In this document: in pieces, positions 8,006 to 16,443 of the stretch | Numbering within the stretch: position 1 is the stretch's first letter | Layout: each line of letters opens with the position of its first letter | NCBI GenBank assembly: GCA_903845065.1 | Contig: CAIMWH010000134.1 | Span: 1-42,980 of the forward strand | Direction of reading: 5' to 3' | Length of the DNA stretch: 42,980 bases | Source: an uncultured Rhodospirillales bacterium | Lineage (GTDB): Bacteria > Pseudomonadota > Alphaproteobacteria > Acetobacterales > Acetobacteraceae | Program-made: the position numbers and the translations under genes | The notes under the pieces: generated by a model | Databases searched by the model: none | Seen by the model: only the letters and a program-made list of their open reading frames with translations | What the model was told of the DNA's origin: nothing

Positions 8006-9010
8006 ATGCAGCCGTTCGTCGACTCGACGGATATCGCGGCGGACGGCGCGGCACTTGCCGCCCGCATGCGCCGCGATGGCTACCTGTTCATCCGCGGCCT
8101 GCTGCCGCGGCAGGCCATCGCCAATGTGCAACGCCAGATCGGCGACATCGTGCGCGCCGCCGGCTGGCTCGCGCGCGATCGCCCGGTGGCCGAGGCCATC
8201 GCCGACCAGTCCGGCTTCTGCGTCGATCCCGAGCCGGCCTATCTCGCCACGCTGCGCCAGATCAACCGGCTGGAGGACTATCACGCCCTCAAGCACCACC
8301 CGGCCCTGATCGGATTCCTCGAACGGCTGCTCGGCGGGGCGATGCTGCCCCATCCGCGCGTGCTGATGCGCAACATCTTCCCCGATCGCGCCGCCTTCAC
8401 CACCAAGTCCCACCAGGACTATCCCAACGTCCAGGGCACCACCGAGGTCTACACCGCCTGGATGCCGCTGATCGATTGCCCGATGGAGGTCGGCCCCCTG
8501 CAGGTCGCCGCCGGCACCCACGGCGGCGATATCTACGATTTCCAGATCGGCGCCGGGGCAGGGGGGATCGAAATCACCGAACCTTTCGAGGGGCGTTGGG
8601 TGAGCGGCCCCTTCCAGCAGGGGGACGTACTGTTCTTCCACAGCCTCGCCGTCCACAAGGGCGTGCCGAACCGCAGCGACAAGCTGCGCATGTCGATGGA
8701 TGTGCGCTACCAGCTCCTCTCCGAGCCCTTCAACATCGACAACGCCAACGCCGACGGCCAGCCCCTGGCCTGGGATGACATCTACGCCGGCTGGCGCTCC
8801 GACGATCTCAAATACTACTGGCAGCGGCTCCCCCTGAACCTCCTGCCGTTTGACCGCGTGTGGTTCGACAAGCGTGATGCCCTCGCCTTCGCCCACGGCG
8901 AGGCCGGCGATCCGCGCGCCATCTCCGTGCTGCAACGCATCGTCGCCCGCGATGCCGACCCCGCCAAGCGCGCCCGCGCCCAGAAGCTGCTCGACACATT
9001 GGAGACCTGA
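8006..9010 (+). CDS. Phytanoyl-CoA dioxygenase (PhyH) family oxygenase
   Basis: This 334-residue protein is a probable non-haem Fe(II)/2-oxoglutarate dioxygenase. The facial triad is visible as H136-x-D138 (SHQDYPN) and the distal H217 (LAVHKG), with R228 or R234 as candidate 2-oxoglutarate anchors. The double-stranded beta-helix context (MPLIDCPMEVGPLQVAAGTH, GDVLFFHSL) fits PhyH. Such enzymes hydroxylate unactivated carbons of acyl-CoAs, amino acids or small natural products. The strong site AAGGGGGAACG precedes the ATG. It sits 18 bp after the C-S lyase and 3 bp before the dehydratase gene, so the three are almost certainly one transcript. Confidence 0.9.
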   Translation: MQPFVDSTDIAADGAALAARMRRDGYLFIRGLLPRQAIANVQRQIGDIVRAAGWLARDRPVAEAIADQSGFCVDPEPAYLATLRQINRLEDYHALKHHPALIGFLERLLGGAMLPHPRVLMRNIFPDRAAFTTKSHQDYPNVQGTTEVYTAWMPLIDCPMEVGPLQVAAGTHGGDIYDFQIGAGAGGIEITEPFEGRWVSGPFQQGDVLFFHSLAVHKGVPNRSDKLRMSMDVRYQLLSEPFNIDNANADGQPLAWDDIYAGWRSDDLKYYWQRLPLNLLPFDRVWFDKRDALAFAHGEAGDPRAISVLQRIVARDADPAKRARAQKLLDTLET

Positions 9011-9013
9011 GGC

Positions 9014-10534
9014 ATGGCCCAGCCGCGCGCCATCAAGCTGCACGATGCCGACAACGTCGCCATCGTCGCCAACGCGGGCGGCCTGCCGGCGGGGAGCATC
9101 TTCGCCGACGGCATCGAACTGCGCGACCGCGTGCCGATGGGCCACAAGTTTGCCCTCGCCGACATCCCCGCCGGCGCTCCCATCCGCCGCTACGGCGCGG
9201 TGATCGGCCACGCCCGCGCCGATATCCCGCGCGGCGCCTGGGTGGCCGAAAAACTGGTGATCATGCCCGAGGCGCCCGATCTCGCCGCCCTCACCAAGGG
9301 CACCCCGCCCGCCGCGCTGCCGCCGCTGGAGGGCTATTCGTTCGAGGGTTTCCGCAACCCCGATGGCTCCGTCGGCACCCGCAACGTGCTGGCGGTCAGC
9401 ACCTCCGTCCAATGCGTGGCCGGCACCCTCGATTTCGCCTTGCAGCGGGTCCGCACCGAACTCCTGCCGCGCTACCCCAACGTCAGCGGCGTCGTCGGCC
9501 TCACCCACACCTACGGCTGCGGCGTGGCGATCGACGCGCCTGACGCCGTGATCCCCATCCGCACCCTGCACAACCTCGCCCGCAACCCCAATTTCGGTGG
9601 CCAGGCCATGGTGGTCGGCCTCGGCTGCGAAAAGCTGATCCCCGAACGCCTGCTGCCCGATGGCGCGCCCGCCGCCGACGTGATGCGCCTCCAGGACGAG
9701 GCCTTCCTCGGCTTCGGCCCCATGGTGGAGGCCATCGTGGAAATGTGCCGCCAGCGCCTGGAAGTCCTCGACCGCCGCCGCCGCGAGACCTGCCCGATCA
9801 GCGATCTCGTCGTCGGCCTGCAATGCGGCGGCAGCGATGCGTTCTCCGGCGTCACCGCCAACCCCGCCCTCGGCTTCGCCGCCGACCTGCTGGTGCGCGC
9901 CGGCGGCACCGTGATGTTCTCCGAGGTGACCGAGGTGCGGGACGCCATCCACCTCCTCACCGCCCGCGCCGCCGATGAACAGGTCGCCGCTGATCTGGTG
10001 CGCGAAATGGCCTGGTATGACGCCTACCTCGCGCGCGGCGGCGCCGATCGCAGCGCCAACACCACGCCGGGCAACAAGTCGGGCGGGCTGGTCAACATCG
10101 TCGAAAAGGCGCTCGGCTCCATTGTGAAATCCGGCACCGGCCCCATCGTCGAAGTCCTCGCCCCCGGCGCCCGCCCCACCAAACGCGGCATGATCTTCGC
10201 CGCCACCCCGGCGAGCGATTTCATCTGCGGCACCCTGCAACTCGCCTCCGGCATCGGCCTGCAAGTGTTCACCACCGGTCGCGGCACCCCCTACGGCCTG
10301 GCCGCCGCCCCGGTGATCAAGGTCGCCACCAACTCGGCGCTGGCCAAACGCTGGCACGACCTGATCGACTTCGACGCGGGGCCCATCGCGACGGGGGAGC
10401 AGACCATCGAGGAGGCCGGGTGGGATCTGTTCCGGCTGATCCTTGATACCGCGTCGGGGCGTAGTATTCCGTGGTCGGATCGGTGGGGGATTGCCAATGC
10501 GCTGGCTTTGTTCAATCCGGCGCCGGTGACGTGA
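9014..10534 (+). CDS. UxaA/GarD family dehydratase (altronate/galactarate type)
   Basis: This 506-residue protein has the layout of galactarate and altronate dehydratases. An N-terminal SAF-like domain (about 1-95) is followed by the catalytic body starting at [17 protein letters not shown]. Cysteines at likely metal positions occur in [16 protein letters not shown] and LQCGGSDAF. Members remove water from hexarates or hexonates to give 2-keto-3-deoxy acids with an Fe-type centre; other members act on related sugar acids. Length is close to GarD (about 520). It ends the plus-strand run and is followed by the hairpin repeat at 10539. Substrate specificity is not deducible. Confidence 0.87.
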   Translation: MAQPRAIKLHDADNVAIVANAGGLPAGSIFADGIELRDRVPMGHKFALADIPAGAPIRRYGAVIGHARADIPRGAWVAEKLVIMPEAPDLAALTKGTPPAALPPLEGYSFEGFRNPDGSVGTRNVLAVSTSVQCVAGTLDFALQRVRTELLPRYPNVSGVVGLTHTYGCGVAIDAPDAVIPIRTLHNLARNPNFGGQAMVVGLGCEKLIPERLLPDGAPAADVMRLQDEAFLGFGPMVEAIVEMCRQRLEVLDRRRRETCPISDLVVGLQCGGSDAFSGVTANPALGFAADLLVRAGGTVMFSEVTEVRDAIHLLTARAADEQVAADLVREMAWYDAYLARGGADRSANTTPGNKSGGLVNIVEKALGSIVKSGTGPIVEVLAPGARPTKRGMIFAATPASDFICGTLQLASGIGLQVFTTGRGTPYGLAAAPVIKVATNSALAKRWHDLIDFDAGPIATGEQTIEEAGWDLFRLILDTASGRSIPWSDRWGIANALALFNPAPVT

Positions 10535-10538
10535 AGGT

Positions 10539-10664
10539 AAGCAGTTCTTTTTTGAAAAAAAGAACCAAAAAACTTCTATCCGATGGCTTCGCCCCTCTTC
10601 CCAGGGAGAGCGGCGAAGCCATCGGATAAAAAGTTTTTGCTTCTTTTTTCAAAAAGAAGCGCTT
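10539..10664. repeat. Nested-hairpin repeat, family A, copy 1
   Basis: This 126-bp element fills the junction between two convergent genes. A central perfect 14-bp stem pairs CCGATGGCTTCGCC (10580-10593) with its complement at 10612-10625. It is flanked by AAAAAACTT/AAGTTTTT and, at each edge, by a small A/T hairpin (10544-10565 and about 10640-10661). A second copy lies at 24116-24238. The T and A runs around the stems could make it a bidirectional terminator. It contains no protein-coding signal. Confidence 0.85.
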
Positions 10665-10666
10665 GC

Positions 10667-11803
10667 TTAAGCTGACCTCACCGCCCGCGTAAACGCCGCC
10701 ACCTCCGCCCGCCCCCGCTCATCCGCCCCCGCGATAAACTGCGGCTGCGGAAACGCCGCCAGCGTCACCACCGCCAGCCGTTCGCCACGAAACACATCGA
10801 TGCGCTGCCCGGCGAACCCGAGCGCGCTCATCACCCCGTCCCCCAGCCACCAGCTATACCCATAGCCAGACACGCCGGGCGCCCGCGGATTGGCCGGCAC
10901 GGTGAAGCGCGGCGTCGCGGCGGCCTCGATATATCCCTCCGCCACCACCCGCCGCCCGGCAATCACCCCGTCATCCAGCACGAACTGCGCGAAGCGGCCG
11001 AAATCGCGCAGCGCCATCCCGGCCCGGCTGCCGCCGATCTCCTGGCCGGCCTCGCTCTCCAGGGTGTAGAACGCGTCGAACTCCATGCCCGCCGGCTGCC
11101 ACACCCGCTCCGCCATGTAGTCCGCCAGCGGCCGGCCGATGGCGGCGCGCAGGCAGGTGCCGAGGAGGTAGGTATCGCCGGTGTTGTAGTTGAACACCGT
11201 GCCCGGCGGATGCGCCCGCTTGAGTCCGGCGAGGATTTCCAGCACCCCGCCCGGCACCCGGTTGCCGAGCGAGCGGCTGTAAAGGTTCACGTGCGAATTG
11301 GGGTCGGTATATGTCTCGTCCCACGCCACCCCCGAGGCCATCGTCATCACATCGCGGATCGACACCCCGTCATAGGCGGTGCCGAGCAGGCGCGGCACGT
11401 AGCGCGTCACCGCGTCATCCAGCGAGGCGATGGCGCCATCGTGCAGGGCGGCACCCACCAGGATGGCGGTCATGGATTTCACGGTGGACATCGTGCTCCA
11501 CCGATCCGCCTCGGTCAGCCCGAGCCCATAGCGCTCCAGCACGATCACCCCGTCCCGCACCACCAGCAGCCCGGCGATGCAGTTGCGCTCCATGAAATCC
11601 TCGACCCCGTGCTCGGCGCCATCGGCCATGTAACGCGGTGCGATCTCCGCCCCGCGCGGCCACACGGCGGGGGCGCCGTGCGGGATCACCCGATGGGCGA
11701 ACAACTTGTCGACGATGCGGTAACCCCAGGGCTGGATCGTCGGCGGCCACAGCAGGAACTCGGTGCCGCGCGGCAGGTGGGTGGTGGGGGCAGCGACACT
11801 CAT
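10667..11803 (-). CDS. Serine hydrolase, beta-lactamase/S12 family (NylB-like)
   Basis: This 378-residue protein has the class C beta-lactamase/DD-peptidase fold motifs: SxxK at S106-TV-K109, and a Tyr motif in VFNYNTGDT. The phrases YGLGLTEADRW and SVKSM-like context resemble 6-aminohexanoate-oligomer hydrolases and related esterases or amidases. No signal peptide is evident, so it probably works in the cytoplasm. The ATG at 11803 overlaps the stop of the M20 gene (ATGA), so translation is coupled; an upstream ATG at 11824 would overlap more and is less likely. Possible substrates are short amides, D-residue peptides or esters. Confidence 0.87.
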   Translation of the reverse strand: MSVAAPTTHLPRGTEFLLWPPTIQPWGYRIVDKLFAHRVIPHGAPAVWPRGAEIAPRYMADGAEHGVEDFMERNCIAGLLVVRDGVIVLERYGLGLTEADRWSTMSTVKSMTAILVGAALHDGAIASLDDAVTRYVPRLLGTAYDGVSIRDVMTMASGVAWDETYTDPNSHVNLYSRSLGNRVPGGVLEILAGLKRAHPPGTVFNYNTGDTYLLGTCLRAAIGRPLADYMAERVWQPAGMEFDAFYTLESEAGQEIGGSRAGMALRDFGRFAQFVLDDGVIAGRRVVAEGYIEAAATPRFTVPANPRAPGVSGYGYSWWLGDGVMSALGFAGQRIDVFRGERLAVVTLAAFPQPQFIAGADERGRAEVAAFTRAVRSA

Positions 11804-13083
11804 ACCGGCCGCGTGCCGCACCATTCGGCGATGAAGGCGGCGATGGCGAGGGTGTTCTTCTTCAGGCTCGGCAAATGGGCCGCCTCGTCATACGCGTGCC
11901 CGCCCTTGCCGGTGGGGCCGTAGCAGATGCCGGGGATGCCGTAGTAGAGCCCATACATCCGGCTGTCCGCCACGCCGGTGCTGCTGTGTTCCTTGAGCGG
12001 TTCGCCATAGACCTGCTGGTGGGTCTGCCGCAGCACTGCCTCGGCGTCCGAGCCGGGTTCGAGGATGTAGCCATCGGCCTGGAAGCCGTTCCAGATCACC
12101 TCGGGCGGGTTGTTGGCCATGAACGCGTCATTGCGCGCCGCCTCGGCAACGGTATCCAGGATCTGCTGCCGCGCGGTGGCGAGATCGGTGCCAGGCAGCA
12201 GCCCGATCCGGCAATCCACCTCGCACCACGCCGGGGTGGAACTGCCCCAGTCCCCGCCGCGGATGATGCCGGGATTGAAGTTGATCGGGTGGTTCACATG
12301 CTTGAACCACGGATGGGTCTTGGCATCCTCGTTGATGCGCTCGGTCAGGGCGTAGATGTCCTTGATGAGCGCGTAGGCGGACATGATGGCGTTGGTCCCG
12401 GTGCCGGCCACCGCGACATGCACCGGCACGCCGCGCACCCGCAGGCGGAACCACATCACGCCGACATAGGCGCGGCTCAACTGCCCTCCGGTGGGCTCGG
12501 GCACCAGCGCCGCATCCGCCCGATAGCCGCGCGCCAGGGTGGAGAGGGCGCCGTTGCCGGTGCATTCCTCCTCCGTCACGGTCTGCACATACACATCCGC
12601 CGCCGGCGCCAGGCCCGCCGCGCGCAGCGCGTCCATGGCGAACACCATCGCCGAAACGCCCTGCTTCATGTCATGCGCGCCGCGCCCGTTCATCCATTCG
12701 CCGGTGATCACCGGATCGAACGGCTTGTGGGTCCACATCTCCACCGGCCCCTCCGGCACCACGTCCACATGCCCCTGCAGAATGAGCGAGCGCCCCTTCT
12801 GCTCCGGCGCCCGCACGGTGGCGACCACCTGCACGGCCTGGTTGTAGTCGGTGTCCAGCACCGGGGAATGCCCGGGCAGGTGGTCCATCGAGACCTCGGA
12901 CAGCGTGTAGCGATCCACGCTCCAGCCCCGCCCGGCGAATTCGCGGGCGATCCAATCCTGGCACGGCCCTTCCTTGCCGCGCCGCGAAGGGAAGCGCACC
13001 AGGTTCTGCAACCAGGCAACCTGCCGCTCCCAATTCGCGTCGACGGCTTTTTCCAGGGCGGCGAGCAGAGCGGGATCGGGCAT
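11800..13083 (-). CDS. M20 family metallo-deacylase/peptidase (ArgE/DapE type)
   Basis: This 427-residue dizinc hydrolase shows the family pattern: H105-x-D107 in QGHVDVVPEG, the bridging Asp in RGAHDMKQG, the Glu-Glu pair in TEEECTG, and the C-terminal His in GKGGHAYDE. The dimerisation insert lies between. Members hydrolyse N-acyl amino acids or dipeptides. The start at 13083 follows a GAGGAG site; an ATG 22 codons further upstream lacks one. It diverges from the D-aminopeptidase-like gene across 155 bp and is coupled to the S12 hydrolase behind it. Confidence 0.92.
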   Translation of the reverse strand: MPDPALLAALEKAVDANWERQVAWLQNLVRFPSRRGKEGPCQDWIAREFAGRGWSVDRYTLSEVSMDHLPGHSPVLDTDYNQAVQVVATVRAPEQKGRSLILQGHVDVVPEGPVEMWTHKPFDPVITGEWMNGRGAHDMKQGVSAMVFAMDALRAAGLAPAADVYVQTVTEEECTGNGALSTLARGYRADAALVPEPTGGQLSRAYVGVMWFRLRVRGVPVHVAVAGTGTNAIMSAYALIKDIYALTERINEDAKTHPWFKHVNHPINFNPGIIRGGDWGSSTPAWCEVDCRIGLLPGTDLATARQQILDTVAEAARNDAFMANNPPEVIWNGFQADGYILEPGSDAEAVLRQTHQQVYGEPLKEHSSTGVADSRMYGLYYGIPGICYGPTGKGGHAYDEAAHLPSLKKNTLAIAAFIAEWCGTRPV

Positions 13084-13238
13084 CGGGGGAGTCTCCTCGG
13101 GACGTTCACCGGGATGGTAACCCGGATCGCGATTGGTGCAATGCGGCATGCGGTCGGAAAAGCGGTGGGAGAACGGGTGGGATTGACGCCGCGCGGCGCA
13201 CCGCGTCTCGTTCGTCCATCAGTACGGGAGAAACCACC

Positions 13239-14789
13239 ATGTCCGTCTCCACCGCCATCGATCGCCTGTTCGCCCAGTGGGCCAAGCCCGACAGCCCTGG
13301 CGCTGTCGTCGCCGTCACCCGCAATGGCGCGCTGATCCATGAGGGCGCCTACGGGATGGCGAACCTGGCGCATGGCATCCCGCTGTCGCGCAAATCGTTG
13401 ATCCGCATCGGCTCGCAGTCCAAGCAGTTCACCGTGCTGCTGGCCCTGCTGCTGGAAGCCGAGGGCAAACTGTCGATGGACGATGACGTCCACAAATACT
13501 GCCCCTGGCTGCCGCCCTTCCCGCACAAGGTCACGCTGCATCACCTCGCCACCAACACCAGCGGGCTGCGCGACTTCCTCGAAATGATGGTGTGGAACGG
13601 CCTGCCGCTGGCCTCGGTGTCCGATCGCGCGCTGGCCCGCTCCATCCTCGCCCGCCACCGTGAGGTGAACTACGTGCCGGGCAGCCAGATGCTGTATTCC
13701 AACACCGGCTTCTTCCTGCTGTCGGAAATCATCGAGGAAGTGTCCGGCCGCAGCTTCAACGAACTGCTGGCCCACTACATCACCGGGCCGGTCGGCATGC
13801 CCGACACGCTGCTGCTGAAGCGCGATGCCGAGATCCATCCCAATCTGGTGTCCCAGCACATGCGCGGCCCGACGGGGTGGGAGACCACCAGCTGGGGCTT
13901 CCCCCTCGGCGGCGAGGGCGGCATGGCCTCGACCCTCACCGACATGCTGGCCTGGCAGGCCGCCCTCGCCGCACCGCCCGCCGCCTGGCAGCCGCTGCTG
14001 GCGCGGATGACGGCGCCGCTGCACTACACCAACGGCACCGAGACGCTGTACCGGATGGGCCTGGTGGTGGATCGCTACCGCGGCGCCCTCGGCATCGGCC
14101 ATGGCGGCGGCGTGGCCGGCGGCAAATCGGAGTCGATCCGGTTTCCCGAGCACCGCCTCGGCGTGGTGATCCTCGGCAACCTGTCCGAAATGGCGCCCTT
14201 CGCCCTGGCCCGCCGCATCGCGGACGCCGCCCTGGCCGGCGAACTCACCCCCCACGCCCCTCCCGCCGCGGCCGAGCGCCTGGCCGCCGCCGCCGGCATG
14301 TACCGCGAGGCAGGCACCGGCGAGGTCTTCACCATCACCGCCCCTGACGGTGCGCCGGTCTTCACCTCCGCCGGCGGCGCAACCTCCCTCAACGAGGAAT
14401 ACCCCGGCCACTTCGCCCCCGAACGCCCCACCCAGCATCTGGTGTTCACCCAGGGCGCGGCGAACACGCTCGACGCGGTTTTCTGCGGCGAAACCACCCG
14501 CTACCACCGCATCACCCCGCCCACCGCCGCCGTGCGGGACCTGTCGGGCAGCTACGCCAACGCCGCCCTCGGCCTGGACATGCGCATCACCGGCGACAGC
14601 ATGCTGATCCGCTCTGACATCGGCGCCCTGCGCACCACCCTGTCCTGGGCGGCGGATGACCTGCTGCTGGTCCATGCCGGCACCGGTCCCTCCGAGGCCC
14701 GCCCGTTCATCGCTACCCTGGGCGTAAGCGCGGATGGGCTGACGCTGACCACCGACCGGACCAAGGGGCTGACGTTCCGGCCGAAATGA
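13239..14789 (+). CDS. D-aminopeptidase-like serine hydrolase (DAP/S12 family)
   Basis: The 516-residue product matches the architecture of Ochrobactrum D-aminopeptidase (about 520 residues). The N-terminal penicillin-recognising domain carries S59-QS-K62 and Y153-S-N155, and GHGGGVAGGKSE occupies the KTG-like position. Residues about 335-516 form extra barrel-like domains as in DAP. DAP removes N-terminal D-residues, chiefly D-Ala, from peptides and amides. No signal peptide is visible, consistent with a cytoplasmic enzyme. The ATG follows a GGGAG site. Other S12 members with similar C-terminal domains exist, so the D-specificity is an inference from length and motif positions. Confidence 0.85.
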   Translation: MSVSTAIDRLFAQWAKPDSPGAVVAVTRNGALIHEGAYGMANLAHGIPLSRKSLIRIGSQSKQFTVLLALLLEAEGKLSMDDDVHKYCPWLPPFPHKVTLHHLATNTSGLRDFLEMMVWNGLPLASVSDRALARSILARHREVNYVPGSQMLYSNTGFFLLSEIIEEVSGRSFNELLAHYITGPVGMPDTLLLKRDAEIHPNLVSQHMRGPTGWETTSWGFPLGGEGGMASTLTDMLAWQAALAAPPAAWQPLLARMTAPLHYTNGTETLYRMGLVVDRYRGALGIGHGGGVAGGKSESIRFPEHRLGVVILGNLSEMAPFALARRIADAALAGELTPHAPPAAAERLAAAAGMYREAGTGEVFTITAPDGAPVFTSAGGATSLNEEYPGHFAPERPTQHLVFTQGAANTLDAVFCGETTRYHRITPPTAAVRDLSGSYANAALGLDMRITGDSMLIRSDIGALRTTLSWAADDLLLVHAGTGPSEARPFIATLGVSADGLTLTTDRTKGLTFRPK

Positions 14790-14817
14790 TCGCCAGCGTA
14801 CCCGCCACAACGGGATT

Positions 14818-14866
14818 CGCGGCCGCCGCGGGATTGCTGTATCTGCAACAGTCCGCGGCGGCCGTC
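14818..14866. other. Long GC-rich hairpin between hydrolase and flippase genes
   Basis: GGCCGCCGCGG (14821-14831) pairs perfectly with CCGCGGCGGCC (14853-14863), and the loop contains further complementarity (GGATTGCTG against CAACAGTCC with G-U pairs). There is no T run on the 3' side, so a simple intrinsic terminator is doubtful. It could serve as an RNA stability element for the D-aminopeptidase-like transcript. Confidence 0.6.
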
Positions 14867-14884
14867 CGCCATTGTGTGACGACG

Positions 14885-14911
14885 GGTGTGTGAACACTGG
14901 TGTATGAACAC
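14885..14911. repeat. Two tandem 13-mers upstream of the flippase gene
   Basis: GGTGTGTGAACAC (14885-14897) is followed after one base by GGTGTATGAACAC (14899-14911), a 14-bp period with one difference. Each unit has GTGT...ACAC dyad symmetry. They sit 33 bases before the GTG at 14944, so an operator role is possible. No function is known to me. Confidence 0.55.
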
Positions 14912-14943
14912 GGGGCGGTTGGCGTCGACGGAGAACGATTTCA

Positions 14944-16443
14944 GTGCGGCGGATTGAGCGGGACGAACATGCAAACACGGCGTCGCGCGTGAGCCTTCGG
15001 CATAGCCTCGCCATGGCGGTTTCCGGCCGTTTTGCCTCCATGGTGCTGCAATTCACCAGCGCGCTGGTGATCGCCCGCCTGCTTGCCCCGGCCGAATTCG
15101 GCCTCTTCGGCATCGCCACCTCGGTGGTCGCGATCTCCGCCAGCCTGCGCGAATTCGGCATCACCGGCTTCCTCGTCCGCCTCGAAGTGCTGGACCGGGA
15201 GGCGCTCGGCCGGGCGTTCGCCTTCACCATGTCGATTTCGTTCACCTGCGGCATCGCAATATTCTTGGCCCGTGGCGAGATCGCCGAATATTTCCACGAC
15301 CCGCGGCTGGCCAACCTGATCGGCATCCAGTGCGCAACCTTCGTGCTGAATCCGCCCACCGTGGGGGCGAACGCGGTGCTGTCGCGGCAGATGCGTTTCG
15401 GGCTGATCAACCTGATCCAGGTGAGCATCACCCTCGCGGCCCTCCTGCTCACCCTCACCCTGGCCACCCTCGGCTTCGGTGCCACCAGCCTCGCGGCCGG
15501 GCAGGTGTTCCAGTCCACCCTGCTGCTGATCTGCCTCACCGTGGTCGATTGGCGCAACGTGCTGGTGTGGCCGGTGTTTTCCGGCCTCGGCGCGATGTTC
15601 CGCTTCGGCTCCTTCGCCGCCATGTCGGGCGCCGTGGGCCAGATCGGCAACTACGTCACCTCCCTCGTGCTCGGCCGCCTGCTCGGCCCGGCCGCGGTGG
15701 GCTATTACGATCGCGGCAATGGCCTGTTCGTCGCCATCACTGACCTGGTGACCGCCGTCGGCAACGTCCTGTTCGTCGGCATCGCCAAGGCCCGCACCGA
15801 CAGCGCCGAGATGGCCACCCTGGTGCTGCGCGCCATGCGCAACCTCACCGCGGTGATCTGGTCGGGCTTCCTGCTCCTCGCCGCGCTGTCCGGCCCGCTG
15901 ATCGAGGTGATGTTCGGCGCGAAATGGCGCCCGGCGGTGGAGGTGCTGCAAATCCTCTGCCTCAGCGGCATCATGATGTCGGGCTACGTGCTGCTGTTCC
16001 AGACTCTGGTGGCGATGGGCGCCACCGGGCGGATTTTCGCCATCGAAGCCACCGGGCAGGGCACCAGGGTGCTCGCGGTGCTGGGGCTGGCGCGGCTCGG
16101 GGTGCTGGGCGCGGCGGCCGCCTCGGTGGTGTCCACCTCGCTGCTGTTCGCCCTCTACCTCTCGGTCGCCCACCGCTACATCCGGGCCCACCGCCGCGAT
16201 GTCACCGCCACGCTGATACAGTCGCTCGGCATCGCGGTGTTCACCGCCCTGCCGCCCGCCCTGCTCGTTCGCTATGATCCCTTGGTGCTGCCGGCCTTCG
16301 CCCACCTGGTGGTCGGCGGTCTGCTCGGCGTGGCGCTATGGCTGTGCGCCATATTCGCCCTGCGGCATGACATGTCGCGTGAACTGCGCGCCGCCGCCGC
16401 CCAGGCATGGGCGAAATTCGGCGGCGCGCAGCAGTCGGATTAA
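14944..16443 (+). CDS. Oligosaccharide flippase family membrane protein (Wzx-like)
   Basis: This 499-residue protein is almost entirely hydrophobic, with about 12-14 membrane segments and conserved phrases of the MOP superfamily polysaccharide branch: VIARLLAPAEFGLFGIA near the N-terminus, LGRLLGPAAVGYYDRGN in the middle, and IEVMFGAKWRPAVEVLQIL in the second half. The family flips lipid-linked glycans across the inner membrane. The start is a GTG at 14944 with GGAGA upstream; GTG at 14989 is an alternative with no ribosome site. No glycosyltransferase neighbours are present, so its glycan is unknown. Its stop overlaps that of the convergent binding-protein gene. Confidence 0.9.
   Translation: MRRIERDEHANTASRVSLRHSLAMAVSGRFASMVLQFTSALVIARLLAPAEFGLFGIATSVVAISASLREFGITGFLVRLEVLDREALGRAFAFTMSISFTCGIAIFLARGEIAEYFHDPRLANLIGIQCATFVLNPPTVGANAVLSRQMRFGLINLIQVSITLAALLLTLTLATLGFGATSLAAGQVFQSTLLLICLTVVDWRNVLVWPVFSGLGAMFRFGSFAAMSGAVGQIGNYVTSLVLGRLLGPAAVGYYDRGNGLFVAITDLVTAVGNVLFVGIAKARTDSAEMATLVLRAMRNLTAVIWSGFLLLAALSGPLIEVMFGAKWRPAVEVLQILCLSGIMMSGYVLLFQTLVAMGATGRIFAIEATGQGTRVLAVLGLARLGVLGAAAASVVSTSLLFALYLSVAHRYIRAHRRDVTATLIQSLGIAVFTALPPALLVRYDPLVLPAFAHLVVGGLLGVALWLCAIFALRHDMSRELRAAAAQAWAKFGGAQQSD

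Noticed and set aside
6404-10357. A 1317-codon open frame on the minus strand opposite the C-S lyase, dioxygenase and dehydratase genes.
   Set aside because: It is a composition shadow: high GC at third positions removes stops from the opposite strand. The translation is Gly/Ala/Val/His-rich with no family motif, while the plus-strand frames have complete active sites.
12708-15650. A 980-codon minus-strand open frame spanning the D-aminopeptidase-like gene.
   Set aside because: It overlaps well-supported genes on both strands, has low-complexity sequence and no domains.
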